Below, piece by piece: positions 53,445 to 64,000 of a DNA stretch of 64,000 bases. This DNA is from Rhytidiadelphus loreus (Eukaryota > Streptophyta > Bryopsida > Hypnales > Hylocomiaceae): assembly GCA_947034895.1 (NCBI GenBank), contig OX344764.1, positions 24,490,001-24,554,000 of the forward strand, in the 5' to 3' direction. Under the pieces are notes generated by a model. That model had not been told where the DNA came from, did not search any database, and worked only from the letters and a program-made list of their open reading frames with translations. The position numbers were made by a program, and so were the translations under genes. Numbering within the stretch: position 1 is the stretch's first letter; every line of letters starts with the position of its first letter.

Positions 53445-56400
53445 ATGATTGTGAGAACATATCAACGGCGGAGTCGGACTGGGCGTAGCCTGTCCGATGG
53501 TGGATTCGGGGGCGAGAGTTCTCAATCCCAGGACTCTCCATGGAGTAGCTCTCAGGAGACATTCCCTCTCTCACAGGAGGCATTCCCATCGTCACAGGTA
53601 CTGATGACAAGCGTAACCGTTATTCATGTGAAGTTTCATATGAGCTCTAAGTTTTAGGTTGGTATGTTGCGTTTGAACGATTCTAAAATCTAGTTGCACG
53701 TGCCATTTTGTGTCGGTCGTGTACTTCCTGTGAGAGTATTCCTCTTATTTTGGATTCATTGCTTTCTGCTCTAGGTTTGATCACCTCATCTTTGTTTGGA
53801 TCAACTTCTCAACCTGACTTGGATAAATTTTCAAAACGTGTCGACAAATTAAATCCAGAAGTCTAGGCAAACCTCAAGCCGCCTTTTCTCGATTCATGCA
53901 TTCTTACGTATTGTTTCTTCCCCCCAGGAGTCTTGCTGGTGGCAACCCGAGAGCGAGAACTGGACCCTGCCACAAGGGGGTTTACCGGATGAGAATACCT
54001 TGACTGGGTTTACAAGGTCGCGACCACCGGTATGGTCTAATAGACAGGTGGAGAACGGAAGTGTTATCACAAATGTACCCCCTCTTTCTTCTCAAAACAG
54101 TCAAGATGTGAATGGAGATGCTTTCAAGGAGAAATTGGTTCTGGATAGTGATGAAGCAGCTGACAGATTTCCCAATCAAAGGTCTGAATGGGGTGGGACG
54201 GGCATCTCGACAAACAGTTGGGGACCTACCACTCCGGCAACAGCAACTTTGCTAGAAGCTCAGGAATCTGGAGAGCTGATGGCACATATGGATGAAGCCA
54301 ATTTCGCATTAGATGGCCTGAAGCCTGGGCAACCCTTGCGTGTCCAACGAGCTAGTCTTCAATCCCTTCTATCATTATGTGGCTCGATGCAGCGGCGACG
54401 ATTGTTGAGAACTCATGGGTATTTTCCTAAGCTTGAACTCGAGGGCCCCTTGTATGACGAGGGTTATGGTGGACTAGTCTGCGATTCTTCATGTCCATTG
54501 GGAAGTTTAGTTTGTTAGCCTCGTGATGCTTGACAAACCTATTTCAATTTCTCCATGGCTTACCCCTTAATTACTGGTGGATTGCGTCAATGAACTCGCT
54601 TGTCTGGAGTTGTGTCCATTTAACCTAATTGCATATCTTGATGCCTCTTTGTACTTGTTTTCCCAGGTTGGTGAAACCTCTCTTCGATTCAGTCGTGGCT
54701 CTTCCGTTGGATGATCCTCCTCTGGCTCTAGCAGCGGCCGCTGTACTGTATTTTCTTGCTCTTGATGTAAGGTTGAACACACACAGTGTTGGTCTTGGGA
54801 ATTGTAGAAAAAGAGCGCATCTTGTTCGTTTGCAGCAGCTGTGTTGACCTATGACCTTAATATATTGTTCCTATAGATTATGGTGTGTCGAACCAATGAA
54901 GTCTACTTTAGCAGAAGTCAAAGCACAAGTCTTCCTTAGTAATGAAGTACGCTGTAAGCATTCTACGTCCTGCAAATGCATACGAGCTATGTAAACAAAA
55001 GAAATGAGCAAACCTAATCATGGAGCTGTGTCATCTGCTGTTATATGACTTTAATTGGAGTGCTTCCTTGCATTATGTTCTGACAATTATGGCCTGCTTA
55101 TGGTTGTATCAGGGTCAGAATGAGGAGTTGTTTGATTCTGCATCATGTGTGCGCTTTTTAATGGGATTATTAGGCTCGTCCCTTTCCCGGCCAGCAAATA
55201 AAGCTTCATCAACGGTTGGCAACAAGCTGGCTGGTCTTGCATTCAGATTGAAAAGCGGCAATGTAAGCTCGGGAGTTGATAAAGCAGGAGCAGCAGTTGT
55301 AGCTGAGGTACATCAGTTATTTGCTAAAGATGAGAAAAGCCCTTTTGGTCATTTGAACAAGGATGAGACAAGTGGATTTTTGCTTGGACAAGAGGTTTCA
55401 TCGAAGTGGCTGGCATTGTTGACAGTTGAGAAAGCATGCATCTCTCCTGTTGTGCTTGAGGGTAAATCATATCTGAACTGTCGTTACTCAACACATTTCG
55501 AGTTAATGGAGTCCTGGACGGCTAGTTCGTACGCTTGAAGCATAGTGTTTTATTACCTCTTTTTACTAATATTATTTGTAATTCAAGTTTTTCCATTTGG
55601 GGGAAGAATTAGTGTTATAGTGTTTTACTCCCTCCATTTAAATAATCTCGAATTCGCTTTTATACGTTGTGGGACGGTTAGAGACTTGTTTTGCGTTTGA
55701 CATTGTGCTATTCTTTCTCGCAAATTTTTGGCAGATAATTCTGGGGCCGCACGAAGAATGAGTGGGTTTTTCAAAGAGAGACTTCGAGAGCTTGGAGGTC
55801 TTGATACCATATGTGACCTAGCTGCTGGTTGCTTGCGGAACATACGGGTATTCATTATACCCCGTAACCTTTTTCTCTTGGGGCTTGGTTGTTCCATCTG
55901 TTTGCATTCCTATTTCAGAAATTGTCACTTGATGTAATTAACACCCATTTTGAAGGGCATCAGATTCTTTAGGTAATGGTTCCTCACAATCTGCCATTGA
56001 TCTGTTCGTTGGGGAAGACTATGTGCCTCGGAATACTACGAGGATTTTGGAACTCCTTCTCTAAGTCCATGACTATCGCAGGAAGCGTTGGAGGCTGAAG
56101 AGGCCGAAGGGGGGAGTAAGAGCAGGTACTTTACGGCACTTGAAAAATGTGAGAAAAACGGAGGAGTGGGTATGCTACTGAGGTGCCTTCTTGTCATGGA
56201 AAATGTGACTTTTCTCAGCGAGCAGAATCAGGTGAGCCTTGTCAGTGCGGCATGGATTTTAAGTGGTTGATATGTCAATCTGGTCTGTATCTGATGCTTA
56301 TCAATCTGAATTGATTTTGGTTTACAGAGACATCTGTTAGAGTTGAGACTACCTCGAGGTAGCAAGGATGCTCCAGATACTTTTATTGCTCTCATCATCG

Positions 56401-59400
56401 CCACCATCAAGTTGTTGTCTGGTAAGCTCCTGTCTTTGATTTTCTCGAATGAAGAGATACATTCGAAGCCATATTTTATTGATACTGTAGTTCAATATGT
56501 TGCCTCTTTTGTAATGAGTGTGCTGTGGTGAGCAGAGCTTGCTGACTGCCACAAGGAGAGGAAAGAGATACGTGATCAGTGCAATGTGGAGCTACGTGGT
56601 GCAAAAGCTATTAAGAAAATGGACAAGGTGACTGAGAATTCTGCTTCATCAAGTTTGAAGTGTAAGCGCCAACAGTGCAATGCTTGCGTAAAACATTTGC
56701 TAGAATATACAGAGAACACGCATGCCCAAATTTGTAGGAGGTCAGCATTAGACTACAGGTAGTTAATCTTAACGATGTTGAAAAACACATATAGTACTCT
56801 TAGTCCTGCATTCCTAGTACCAGATTTATGCTTGTAGAAATATTTGACTTCTTCAAAAGTTTCTAGTCCTTGGCAACTCGCTCTGAATTAGATCAACGTA
56901 TCTTTTTTGGTTCTTATCTCTTGAGAAATGCCTTATAGTAGGGTGGGTGTGTCCTCCTCAAGTTTTTTATTGAAACATTACATTTCTTCAAGACGTTTCC
57001 ATCATCTGGAGTTCTTCTGATCTGTATTTGAAAATGGCATATTATCCTCGCACCCCTTGTGTCACTAAGTACGGGTCTTACAGAATTTACAGATGGAGAC
57101 CACTGTGAATGTTGGCATTTGCAAGTCATGTCCTTGTATTCTAGCCTGCTTGTAAGAAATATTTAATGGCAAGGTCACTCTATTCTCGTGAAATCATTAT
57201 GTCCGGATGTATTTAAGGAGGCTTGTTTTTTGTACTTGCTTGCAGCTTTTGGAGCTGTCAACAGGAGTGTATTCATCGAGGCTAGCAAGAAGGGGCCAGG
57301 AAAAGCTCTCTTGAGACTTAAATCTGAAGCGCACAGAAGGCAGTCCGTCAGTAGCAGTGTTGAAAATCCACTTTCCAAACAAAAGTCTGCCCCTCCAGAA
57401 ACACTTTTTTCAAGGTCTTTGCTGCGAATATCTGGAACTTCATCGTCTGGTGCGCATGAGGCAAAGCCATCGTCAGAAGCCTTATTTTTGAAGCGAAAAG
57501 AAAGCTCTCCCATCGATGATTCACAGGACCCATTTGCATTTGATGATTTTGAATTGGACTTGGGATCAGAAAAGGCAAGCAAAAAGAGAGGAAGGAAATT
57601 AGGGATAGTAGAAGAGGCAAGCGACACTGCAAAAGCCAGTGGGCGCAGAGATCCATCTGATGGCCAAGATCCTGCTGTATTGAGAAAAAGTGCAGAAGAT
57701 TATAGAGAGCCTAGTCCTCATTTGGCGGAGTGTCTGTTGTCTGGTGTCAAGGTACGTATACTAGTAATCTATTACTGTTACATGTTTCTCAGTTGATTGT
57801 GCTACTTATATTCATAGTTTGGTTTCTTTAGTGCAAGTCGGATCGTGCCATTTGATCTATTAATATTTTGCGGGCTTTGATTGCATATTTCTAACCTTAT
57901 TTTATTCAATTGACTATGTGCTAGGTCCTTATGAACCTTACAAATAATAATCCAGTTGGATGTCGACAAGTGGCAAATTGTGGAGGCCTTGATGCAGTTT
58001 CATCGCTGTTGGTGGCATACTTTCCCAAACCCTCAGTTGAGGCATTACAAGTGCCAGGCTCATCGTATGGAAAATTGAAAGGAAAAGACAGCGACACAGA
58101 CGAAGATTTGGAGATGGTGGTAGTAGCTCTAGGTGTTCTATGCAACCTTGTTGAGAGGGATGAGGGAAACAGGTTGGTTGCAGTTTTCATCTGCACTGTG
58201 TATTGTTCATCCTACTGTACTTCAACTTACTTGATCATTTGGGATGTTGAACTTGTGTAATTGCTCAGAGTTTTTGTGGATTTCACAGGTCTCGATTAGC
58301 AACTCTGGATGTAGATTTGCCGCCACATATAGCCGCCAAAAGAGGCAGCGTTTCGAGTAAATATGGCATGCTTGCTCTGCTTTGCGCTTTGTTTCTGAGC
58401 AAGCAAGGGGCAGGGGAGGCAGCAGAGGCAGCTGAGGCAGCAGAAGCCATTGAAGAGAAAATGTCGTCTGAGGTGAGTCCAATTTAGTGGAACAGGTGGT
58501 GGCGTTTCATTTTCATTATCCGTGTATGTGCGATTAGAAGTTGATCTCCGTTGTTTCATCTAGAATAGGTCCGCAGACTGTATTGATACTGAGGGTATAT
58601 GCTCACATGTCTCTAGGGGTGGCGATTTTCGGGTCATAATCGTTCATGAATACATTCGTGATGGGGTTGTTGTCATTTATATTAGCCGAGTCTCTACAGT
58701 TAGCTTAGCGTCAGCTATTGTTCGAGGGCTGTCTTGTAGAAGCTCGACTTCATCTTCTGACTGATTTTGATATTTTAGAGTCATCTGGATCACCAGTTTC
58801 AAATTTTCAAAATTTCTCTAATTTAATTAGTGCTGGGAGTTCATTCAGGTACATCAGTGCTATAATAGTAGAAGATTTTGAGAATCTAATTGATTGTTTG
58901 CTGCGAATATAAGGTGGACGAGGAAGTGAATATTTCGGAGGGGGAGCGGGAAGCAGAGGATATGATTGTTGAGGCTTACACCGCAGTGTTGCTTGCTTTC
59001 TTATCGTTGGAGAGGTATTTGTGTACCTTTTTGAAGCCTATAGTTTTCTTAGATTCCTTTCGACTGCATGTGTGACTTTTATTCCTTCTAATTCTTTCCC
59101 TTCCTCGTGTTTGCTAAGAACAGTGTCTGTTAATTCACTCGTGGTTGCAGCGATGTGGTTCGCCTTGCTATTGCTCAACTCCTACCTGGAGATGATCTAA
59201 GCTCGTTGGTTCCTGTTATGGAGCGATTTTTGGTACGTGATCTGGATCCTTCTGTAATCGCTTTCAAGTATTGGTTATTTGACGCTCGAGTACTCTTCTG
59301 TTATATTGCCGTCCCATTCCTGCTAGCCGAAGTTTTGGAATTCTAATGGATTGAATTAATGATTCTACACCATTCGTGTCGCGAATGATCGAGCTAATGT

Positions 59401-59679
59401 AAGTTAGCTACAACTGTATGCCTATTAGATTCGTTTTTGTATGGTGCTGGCTTAGTGACGGGGTAAGAATATATTTCTGATGGAGCCTATGCCTTTTCAG
59501 TCACGAGTAGTATTGACATTACATGTTCTGTCTATTTGTTTTAATGACTTGTTTTGTCTTCCGTTTTACAGGCATTCCATTTGTCGTTGAACATGCTCAG
59601 CGCAGAGACACATGCCGCGATTACAGAGGTGATCGACTCCTGCCAACAACCCATGCCACTCAGGGAGCTGCTGATGTGA
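53445..59679 (+). CDS. WAPL: WAPL (wings apart-like) cohesin-release factor, 934 residues, 14 exons
   Basis: WAPL opens the cohesin ring and removes cohesin from chromatin, in plants mainly in meiotic prophase and early mitosis. Exons, all in phase: 53445-53597, 53928-54418, 54667-54766, 55113-55461, 55735-55847, 56082-56231, 56328-56421, 56536-56661, 57246-57751, 57925-58172, 58289-58472, 58914-59014, 59151-59232, 59572-59679 (TGA). The start MIVRTYQRRSRTGRSLSD matches plant WAPL N-termini. The helical WAPL domain starts at LLEAQESGELMAHMDEANFA (exon 2) and includes GFFKERLRELGGLDTICDLA (exon 5), DPFAFDDFELD (about residue 620, exon 9), VLMNLTNNNPVGCRQVANCG (exon 10) and the C-terminal FHLSLNMLSAETHAAITEVI. 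The length agrees with Arabidopsis WAPL1/2. Exon 8 ends at the second GT (56662), which restores phase; the first donor (56628) would break the frame. No damage is seen. Confidence 0.95.
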
Positions 59680-60240
59680 TGAGCCGGATTGCAAATAATC
59701 TTTCTTGCTTTCTTGGCACAAGGATCACATGGGACCCGTTTGGTTAAGGCCACCACCTTGATGGGCTTCTGTATACTAGCATATTGTAATGCGACGATGG
59801 TCCTGTGTTTCGGACTATTTCTTTCTACATGTCTCATTGGCTTGTATTTGTTTCGAGTGTTAGGCCTCAAGGTGGTGGCTTCTGTTTTAATGAGTTGATT
59901 GCAGTTCAATTTTTTCGTGGAACCCGATTCATGGTTTGTGTAAGATGGTTGGTTGCATGTCCAGTTATTGCATTAGGCCAGTAATTGCTGCTCCTCAGTG
60001 TCAAATAAGGCAGGTGAACATGCTATACCTGACAAAATTTGCACTCAGCATAGTTCCTATTATTAATCAGTTTCCTTTTTCGATTCTTCTGAGCGATTGT
60101 CATGGAAATCAAACACATCGAGTTGTGCATTGTTTGGATAGTTGATGCAAAATTTATTAGGATTCAATTTTGAAATTTTGAAATGACCAACCTTTAAGAA
60201 ATGCAACTGTTCAACACGAACCTTGAAGTCATCCATCAAA
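59680..60240 (+). other. 3' untranslated and downstream region of WAPL
   Basis: Sequence of mixed composition continues for about 450 bases after the WAPL stop and then becomes AT-rich. It has no supported gene. It probably holds the 3' untranslated region; no single poly(A) signal stands out. Confidence 0.4.
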
Positions 60241-60458
60241 CACTAGAAGTCTTCTTTGGAGGAATGGGTTAATGTATGTTTTGGAACTTTGTTCTTTACT
60301 TTTGATTGGAGACTTCAAATCATAAATGGGTTTGTGGAGTTGAGAGTTTGCTTCATTAGCCTTCTTAGGTTCATTAAGAACCAGAGGAGCTGCAGGGTAG
60401 TGCCGATCCAACAGTATGAAGAGGTTGCTGGAGAGCCTGTAGTGTACTTCGGTTGCCA

Positions 60459-60624
60459 ATTCCGCCCCAAAAAATGGCTCAAAGATGAGTGGAATTGAAT
60501 ATACAGTTCTTTGACATTTTAAAAAACACTGGTTTATTTGATTCTACCCCAAATAATGGCTTAAAAAAATGAGCAGAATCAAATATATAGTACTTTGATG
60601 TTTTGATAAACACCGGTTTATTTT
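60459..60624. repeat. Diverged 82-bp tandem duplication
   Basis: Copy 1 (60459-60540) starts ATTCCGCCCCAAAAAATGGC and copy 2 (60541-60624) starts ATTCTACCCCAAATAATGGC; both end near ACACYGGTTTATTT. The copies align end to end with scattered differences, mostly C/T and G/A transitions. Copy 1 overlaps the end of a short reading frame (60256-60498). Confidence 0.8.
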
Positions 60625-60683
60625 CTTCAAGTGATTCCTGAACTCTTGCTACATTTACAATTGCTACACTTTGAATGCAGATG

Positions 60684-62693
60684 GCAAATTGGTAGTAACG
60701 TCAGGAACTATTGTACCTGCGGTGGTTACAGCTAGTAAGGTAGGTACACATAAATGTGCCACTCACCTTAGAGTGCCATCTTCAGTGTGTGTATATCTTC
60801 AAAATCACTTCTGTACCTATGTGGAAGAAATGCTTTTAGAATCAAACTTTGTTCCTTAATTACTTTTGCATACAGAATCCAAATGCCATGTTCTCTGGTG
60901 TGTTGGAACCTCCTATCACTTGCCAACAAGAACATGTGAAAATCTGACCAGTCTAATAATAGTAGATAGGATCAATAGCAAAAAGTGGAGGTTTTAGATG
61001 TACCTACTTTGGGTAGTCAGGGTTGGTGGGGTTTTTTAATTTCATTTGGGGGCAGTGTGGAAAGTGATTGTTATAGGAGTTATGAGCCTCTTTACATCCA
61101 TAAGTATAGACAAAACATACAAAATGTGGATGATAATTCTTTTATTGATTGAAATGTATATACATTCATCCAATATGGAGTGATTCTATGCAAAGATTTT
61201 GTAGCATTTTAGCAATTTCATCCATTGTAGAAGGTGGAATATGTAGCCAAGTATTCTCATCAATGACATTTGTATTGCATTTTAGCAATACATAGCTCCA
61301 AAAACAACCCCGTGTGTGTGGCTATCCTTGTCAAATAATTAATTATTGATGGAAATGCAATTTGTTAGATTTCTTATTTCTAATCAATTTTTTAAAATTA
61401 TTTTTGTACAAAATGATATTAAAAAATGTAGGTATCTATTTTTAGAAGTTTTTTTTAGCCAACCTTGACCACTAGGTTTGGAATACAATTTAATTCAATT
61501 ACTCATGTCCACACTAATAACACTCATTTATACTAAATTTCGAAATAATACAAATTTGTGAGGCGAGTTGTGAGGCCAACAAATATAGTACTTTATAATA
61601 TTTTAAATAAAATCAACATAATTTGGTCTTCACTATCTTTGTAATATCTCAAATAAGGTACTAGTATTTATAATAGATAATTTAAGCATTTTAGCCTGTA
61701 GGATATAGAGAACTTGTTGAGAAATTGAGCTCCATGTGTGGAAATAAGAATGAGGAAGAAAGCAAAAAAAAGGATTTTTTTCCTCAAGAATGAATATTTT
61801 ATTCAATATAAATGTGGAGTTTTCATTCAGATTCATTCAAATCTATTAGACTCACCAATGACGGTTAGTTTTGGAACTTCCCCTTGAGTAAGGAGAGAAG
61901 AGAAATTGGTGAACAAGAAGGTACAAATAGAGAATCTCTTTCAATGAACAATACATCCACTTGTTGTCCACAATAGGCCACCTCATCAAGCCATTACAGG
62001 GAGGTTGTCTGAAATAGGTACCTCTACCTTATAATGATTGTCATCCAACTTCCATTTAGTTTCATGACATTTTCATTTAGAATTGTCAAAATTCCGTCTA
62101 GAAATTTACACTGGTCAAACCATATTCATCCAAATTATTGTGAGGAAATCTTGAATTGTTCAATCTTTTGAATTAATTCCAGTAACTTTTGAAGTACTAT
62201 ACATTCCATGTCAAAAAAAATGCTTCCCATTGCACTCCATTTTTCCTAGTGGAGTTGGATCTTCTATCACCAACAAGATTATTCATTCTCGATTCATTCA
62301 ACTTGGCAATCTCACTCATGTTATTCAATTTAGAGTTGGATCATTTTCAAGGAACCATTAGGATTTGAAAAAAAAAATCAAATGTTATATTATATCCGCT
62401 TGGGCAATTAGGGTGATACATTAACACATTTTTCACATATTTTGGAATTTGAATAACCCAGGGTCCTCTAGAGGTTAAGTATTCACATCCACTTGCAACC
62501 CAATGGAAATCAACACCTACGAATTCTTACCTACAAAGTACATCTTCGAACATGAGAACCTACACTCAACTTTGGATTTACTTATTATCAACAGCTTTCA
62601 ACAGTTTTCAAAATTATAGGTTTTGCGTTGTAGAATGTGGACAAGCTGCTGGCAAGCCAAGTTGAGGAGCTTCAGGGCGATGATCTTCACTAG
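60684..62693 (+). other. Possible two terminal exons of an unrecognised gene
   Basis: Two exon-like pieces have good splice borders and matching phase. The first (about 60682-60739) follows TTTGAATGCAG and reads GKLVVTSGTIVPAVVTASK up to a GTAGGT donor. The second (about 62634-62693) follows TTTGCGTTGTAG and reads NVDKLLASQVEELQGDDLH followed by TAG. Joined, they give a plausible helical C-terminus. The intervening 1.9 kb is AT-rich spacer-like DNA and I find no secure upstream exon; a piece at about 60370-60440 reading RSCRVVPIQQYEEVAGEP could be one. It may be a pseudogene remnant. I do not recognise the protein. Confidence 0.3.
60740..62630. other. AT-rich spacer or long intron
   Basis: I see no gene of its own in this stretch. 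Open frames are short and A/T-biased. It separates the two exon-like pieces described for 60684-62693. Confidence 0.5.
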
Positions 62694-63500
62694 GCAATTA
62701 GTGAAGCAGAGAATCAGTATCCATTGTTCCAGTCGTGCACTTGGAACCTTGTAAATCAGGGAGCAATGAAATTGATGTGCAGTTTCTCAAGAGCGAATTT
62801 TGCGAATTGTTTCATTCTCCCTCTGTAATCTGCTTGGTGATTATGCAGACGAGATGATGCGTGGTCTAGTCGACAGCTTTTCTTCACAGCAATAGATACG
62901 GAACTTCCGTCTAACCTGTGTCTGCAATCTGCAATTCATTGCTCCAAAGTCTACGCATTCATTTTTGGGTCAAACTGCTCTCTACCTAATTCTTACCGTA
63001 AGAAAGGAAACCCAGTTAACACTTTCAACTGACAGTTTTATCGATGCTCATTTCGTGGTTTTACATATTTGATGCTAGACACTTGGGAAATGTGCTGTGA
63101 ATAATCTACTGCATTTCTTACATGCACTGTATCCTAGTGTCATTCTCACATGTAATGAGTATATGGGGTGTTGCAATATTGTTGCAGAGGAAAGGCTCAA
63201 GATGAAGGCTTGAAGGGTAGGATGCACAACAACTGACGGTTTTATATTTGCTCTGTCGATTCTTAATTATCACTGTCATTGAGATATTGCAACTCCGGTG
63301 ACAATATTGCCACACCACAGACTGAGAGTAAAAATATACTTCCATTCATGTCGATACAAAACATAAGACTTGATGTTTTTTAGTGTAGCCTTTCCCACTA
63401 ATGCATGAACAGAGTACTATACTCTGTATAAAACTTCTATGCTACCATAGTTACAGAACTGCAATAGCCAAATTAGCAACATGTGTAAGAGTACCCAACT
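62694..63500. other. Mixed-composition stretch without a supported gene
   Basis: Composition up to about 63110 resembles a transcribed 3' region, which would suit the possible plus-strand exon ending at 62693. No conserved reading frame, RNA gene or repeat was seen. Confidence 0.4.
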
Positions 63501-63535
63501 CTTCTCCAACTCAGACGAAGGCTTCCTAGGCTTAC

Positions 63536-64000
63536 CCCTCCATCAGGTGGCGGAGCCATGAGACCTGAGTAACTACGTTGAAGCATGCTCCGCTCCAGCT
63601 CCATCTCAACGCCTGGAACTCGTTGGTTGACGTCTTGTAGCCGCTGCTCCTGTAGGTATAACTGATCTGATCACTGAGGGTTCTGAATCCCGGATTCTTG
63701 GAGCTGCTAACGCTGAATACGTTGCTGATTTTGAAACTGCAACATTTGGGCACCGAGTTCTTGGATTTGCCGTTGCTGAAGATAAATCTGCTGTTGCTGA
63801 TCAGAAATTTGTTGACGCTGAAGATAAATCTGCTGTTGCTGATCAGAAATTTGTTGACGCTGAAGATAAATCTGCTGTTGCTGATCAGAAATTTGTTGTT
63901 GCTGAAGATAAATTTGTTGTTGCTGAGTGCTCACACATGTTTGAAGTAAGTCCCATTGGTCACTGCCGTTCACACTCATTCCACTCTCCGTGTTTGCTGG
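63536..64000 (-). pseudogene. Gln-rich coiled-coil reading frame with 14-residue repeats and two in-frame stops
   Basis: The frame is open from the window edge (minus strand) through a possible start at 63979 to a TAG at 63707-63709. It then continues in the same frame with similar Gln-rich composition past a TGA at 63671-63673 to MAPPPDGG and a good GGG|GTAAGC donor at 63536. Between 63775 and 63925 a 42-bp unit occurs three times plus a partial copy, encoding QQQQIYLQRQQISD (two heptads). Both stops can derive from CAG (Gln) and CGA (Arg) by one C-to-T change. I take it as a decayed or degenerating exon, perhaps of a repeat-encoded Gln-rich protein. Alternatively an intron spans the stops. 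Confidence 0.5.
63775..63925. repeat. 42-bp coding tandem repeat, about 3.6 copies
   Basis: The unit begins GCTGAAGATAAATCTGCTGT on the plus strand at 63775, 63817, 63859 and 63901, the last copy being partial and diverged. The length is a multiple of three, so the minus-strand frame is preserved through the array. Full copies appear almost identical, implying recent expansion. Confidence 0.9.

Noticed and set aside
60256..60498. Plus-strand frame of 81 codons ending GCQFRPKKWLKDEWN as an intact gene
   Set aside because: Its N-terminal half is composition-driven, it overlaps a tandem duplication, and no family is recognised. At most a fragment could belong to the possible gene at 60684-62693.
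63775..63925. Regular 42-bp repeats as a CRISPR-like array
   Set aside because: Units abut without spacers and keep a coding frame; this is a coding minisatellite in a eukaryotic genome.

Overview
The window reads as nuclear DNA of a land plant, most likely a non-seed plant such as a moss. Three of the four clear genes have exon-by-exon plant relatives: a plant-type VPS13 with an internal PH domain, a p24 delta cargo receptor and a plant WAPL. Introns are many and short with GT..AG borders, and the DNA between genes is long and very AT-rich. The moss assignment is inference; nothing here fixes the species.

Layout. (1) 14-27927, minus: a giant VPS13 gene. I could join 58 coding exons with unbroken phase, giving 4020 residues from the start Met; the last few hundred residues lie beyond base 1. 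Its leader and promoter lie about 27928-28900. (2) 28900-33900: AT-rich spacer with decayed repeats and a perfect 21-bp foldback. (3) 34927-40418, plus: an unrecognised coiled-coil protein of about 1039 residues (11 joined exons) with Sfi1-like W motifs; it may have a basal-body or centrin-related role, which is inference. (4) 40722-42506, minus: a p24 delta protein of 209 residues, convergent with gene 3. (5) 42850-52200: a 9-kb AT-rich desert holding a MITE-like element (about 46963-47540), a poly-C foldback and small tandem repeats. (6) 53445-59679, plus: a WAPL cohesin-release factor of 934 residues in 14 exons, with a long pyrimidine-rich leader. (7) 59680-64000: mostly spacer with an 82-bp tandem duplication, two exon-like pieces on the plus strand, and at the right edge a Gln-rich reading frame on the minus strand with 14-residue repeats and two in-frame stops.

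The genes do not form a pathway. VPS13 (bulk lipid transfer at membrane contacts) and p24 (ER-Golgi traffic) act in the endomembrane system, WAPL acts on chromosomes, and gene 3 is probably cytoskeletal. VPS13 and gene 3 are divergent, gene 3 and p24 convergent, and p24 and WAPL divergent, so the two AT-rich deserts lie between divergent promoters. All exon borders were inferred by eye from splice consensus, phase and remembered family similarity, so single-base errors are possible.
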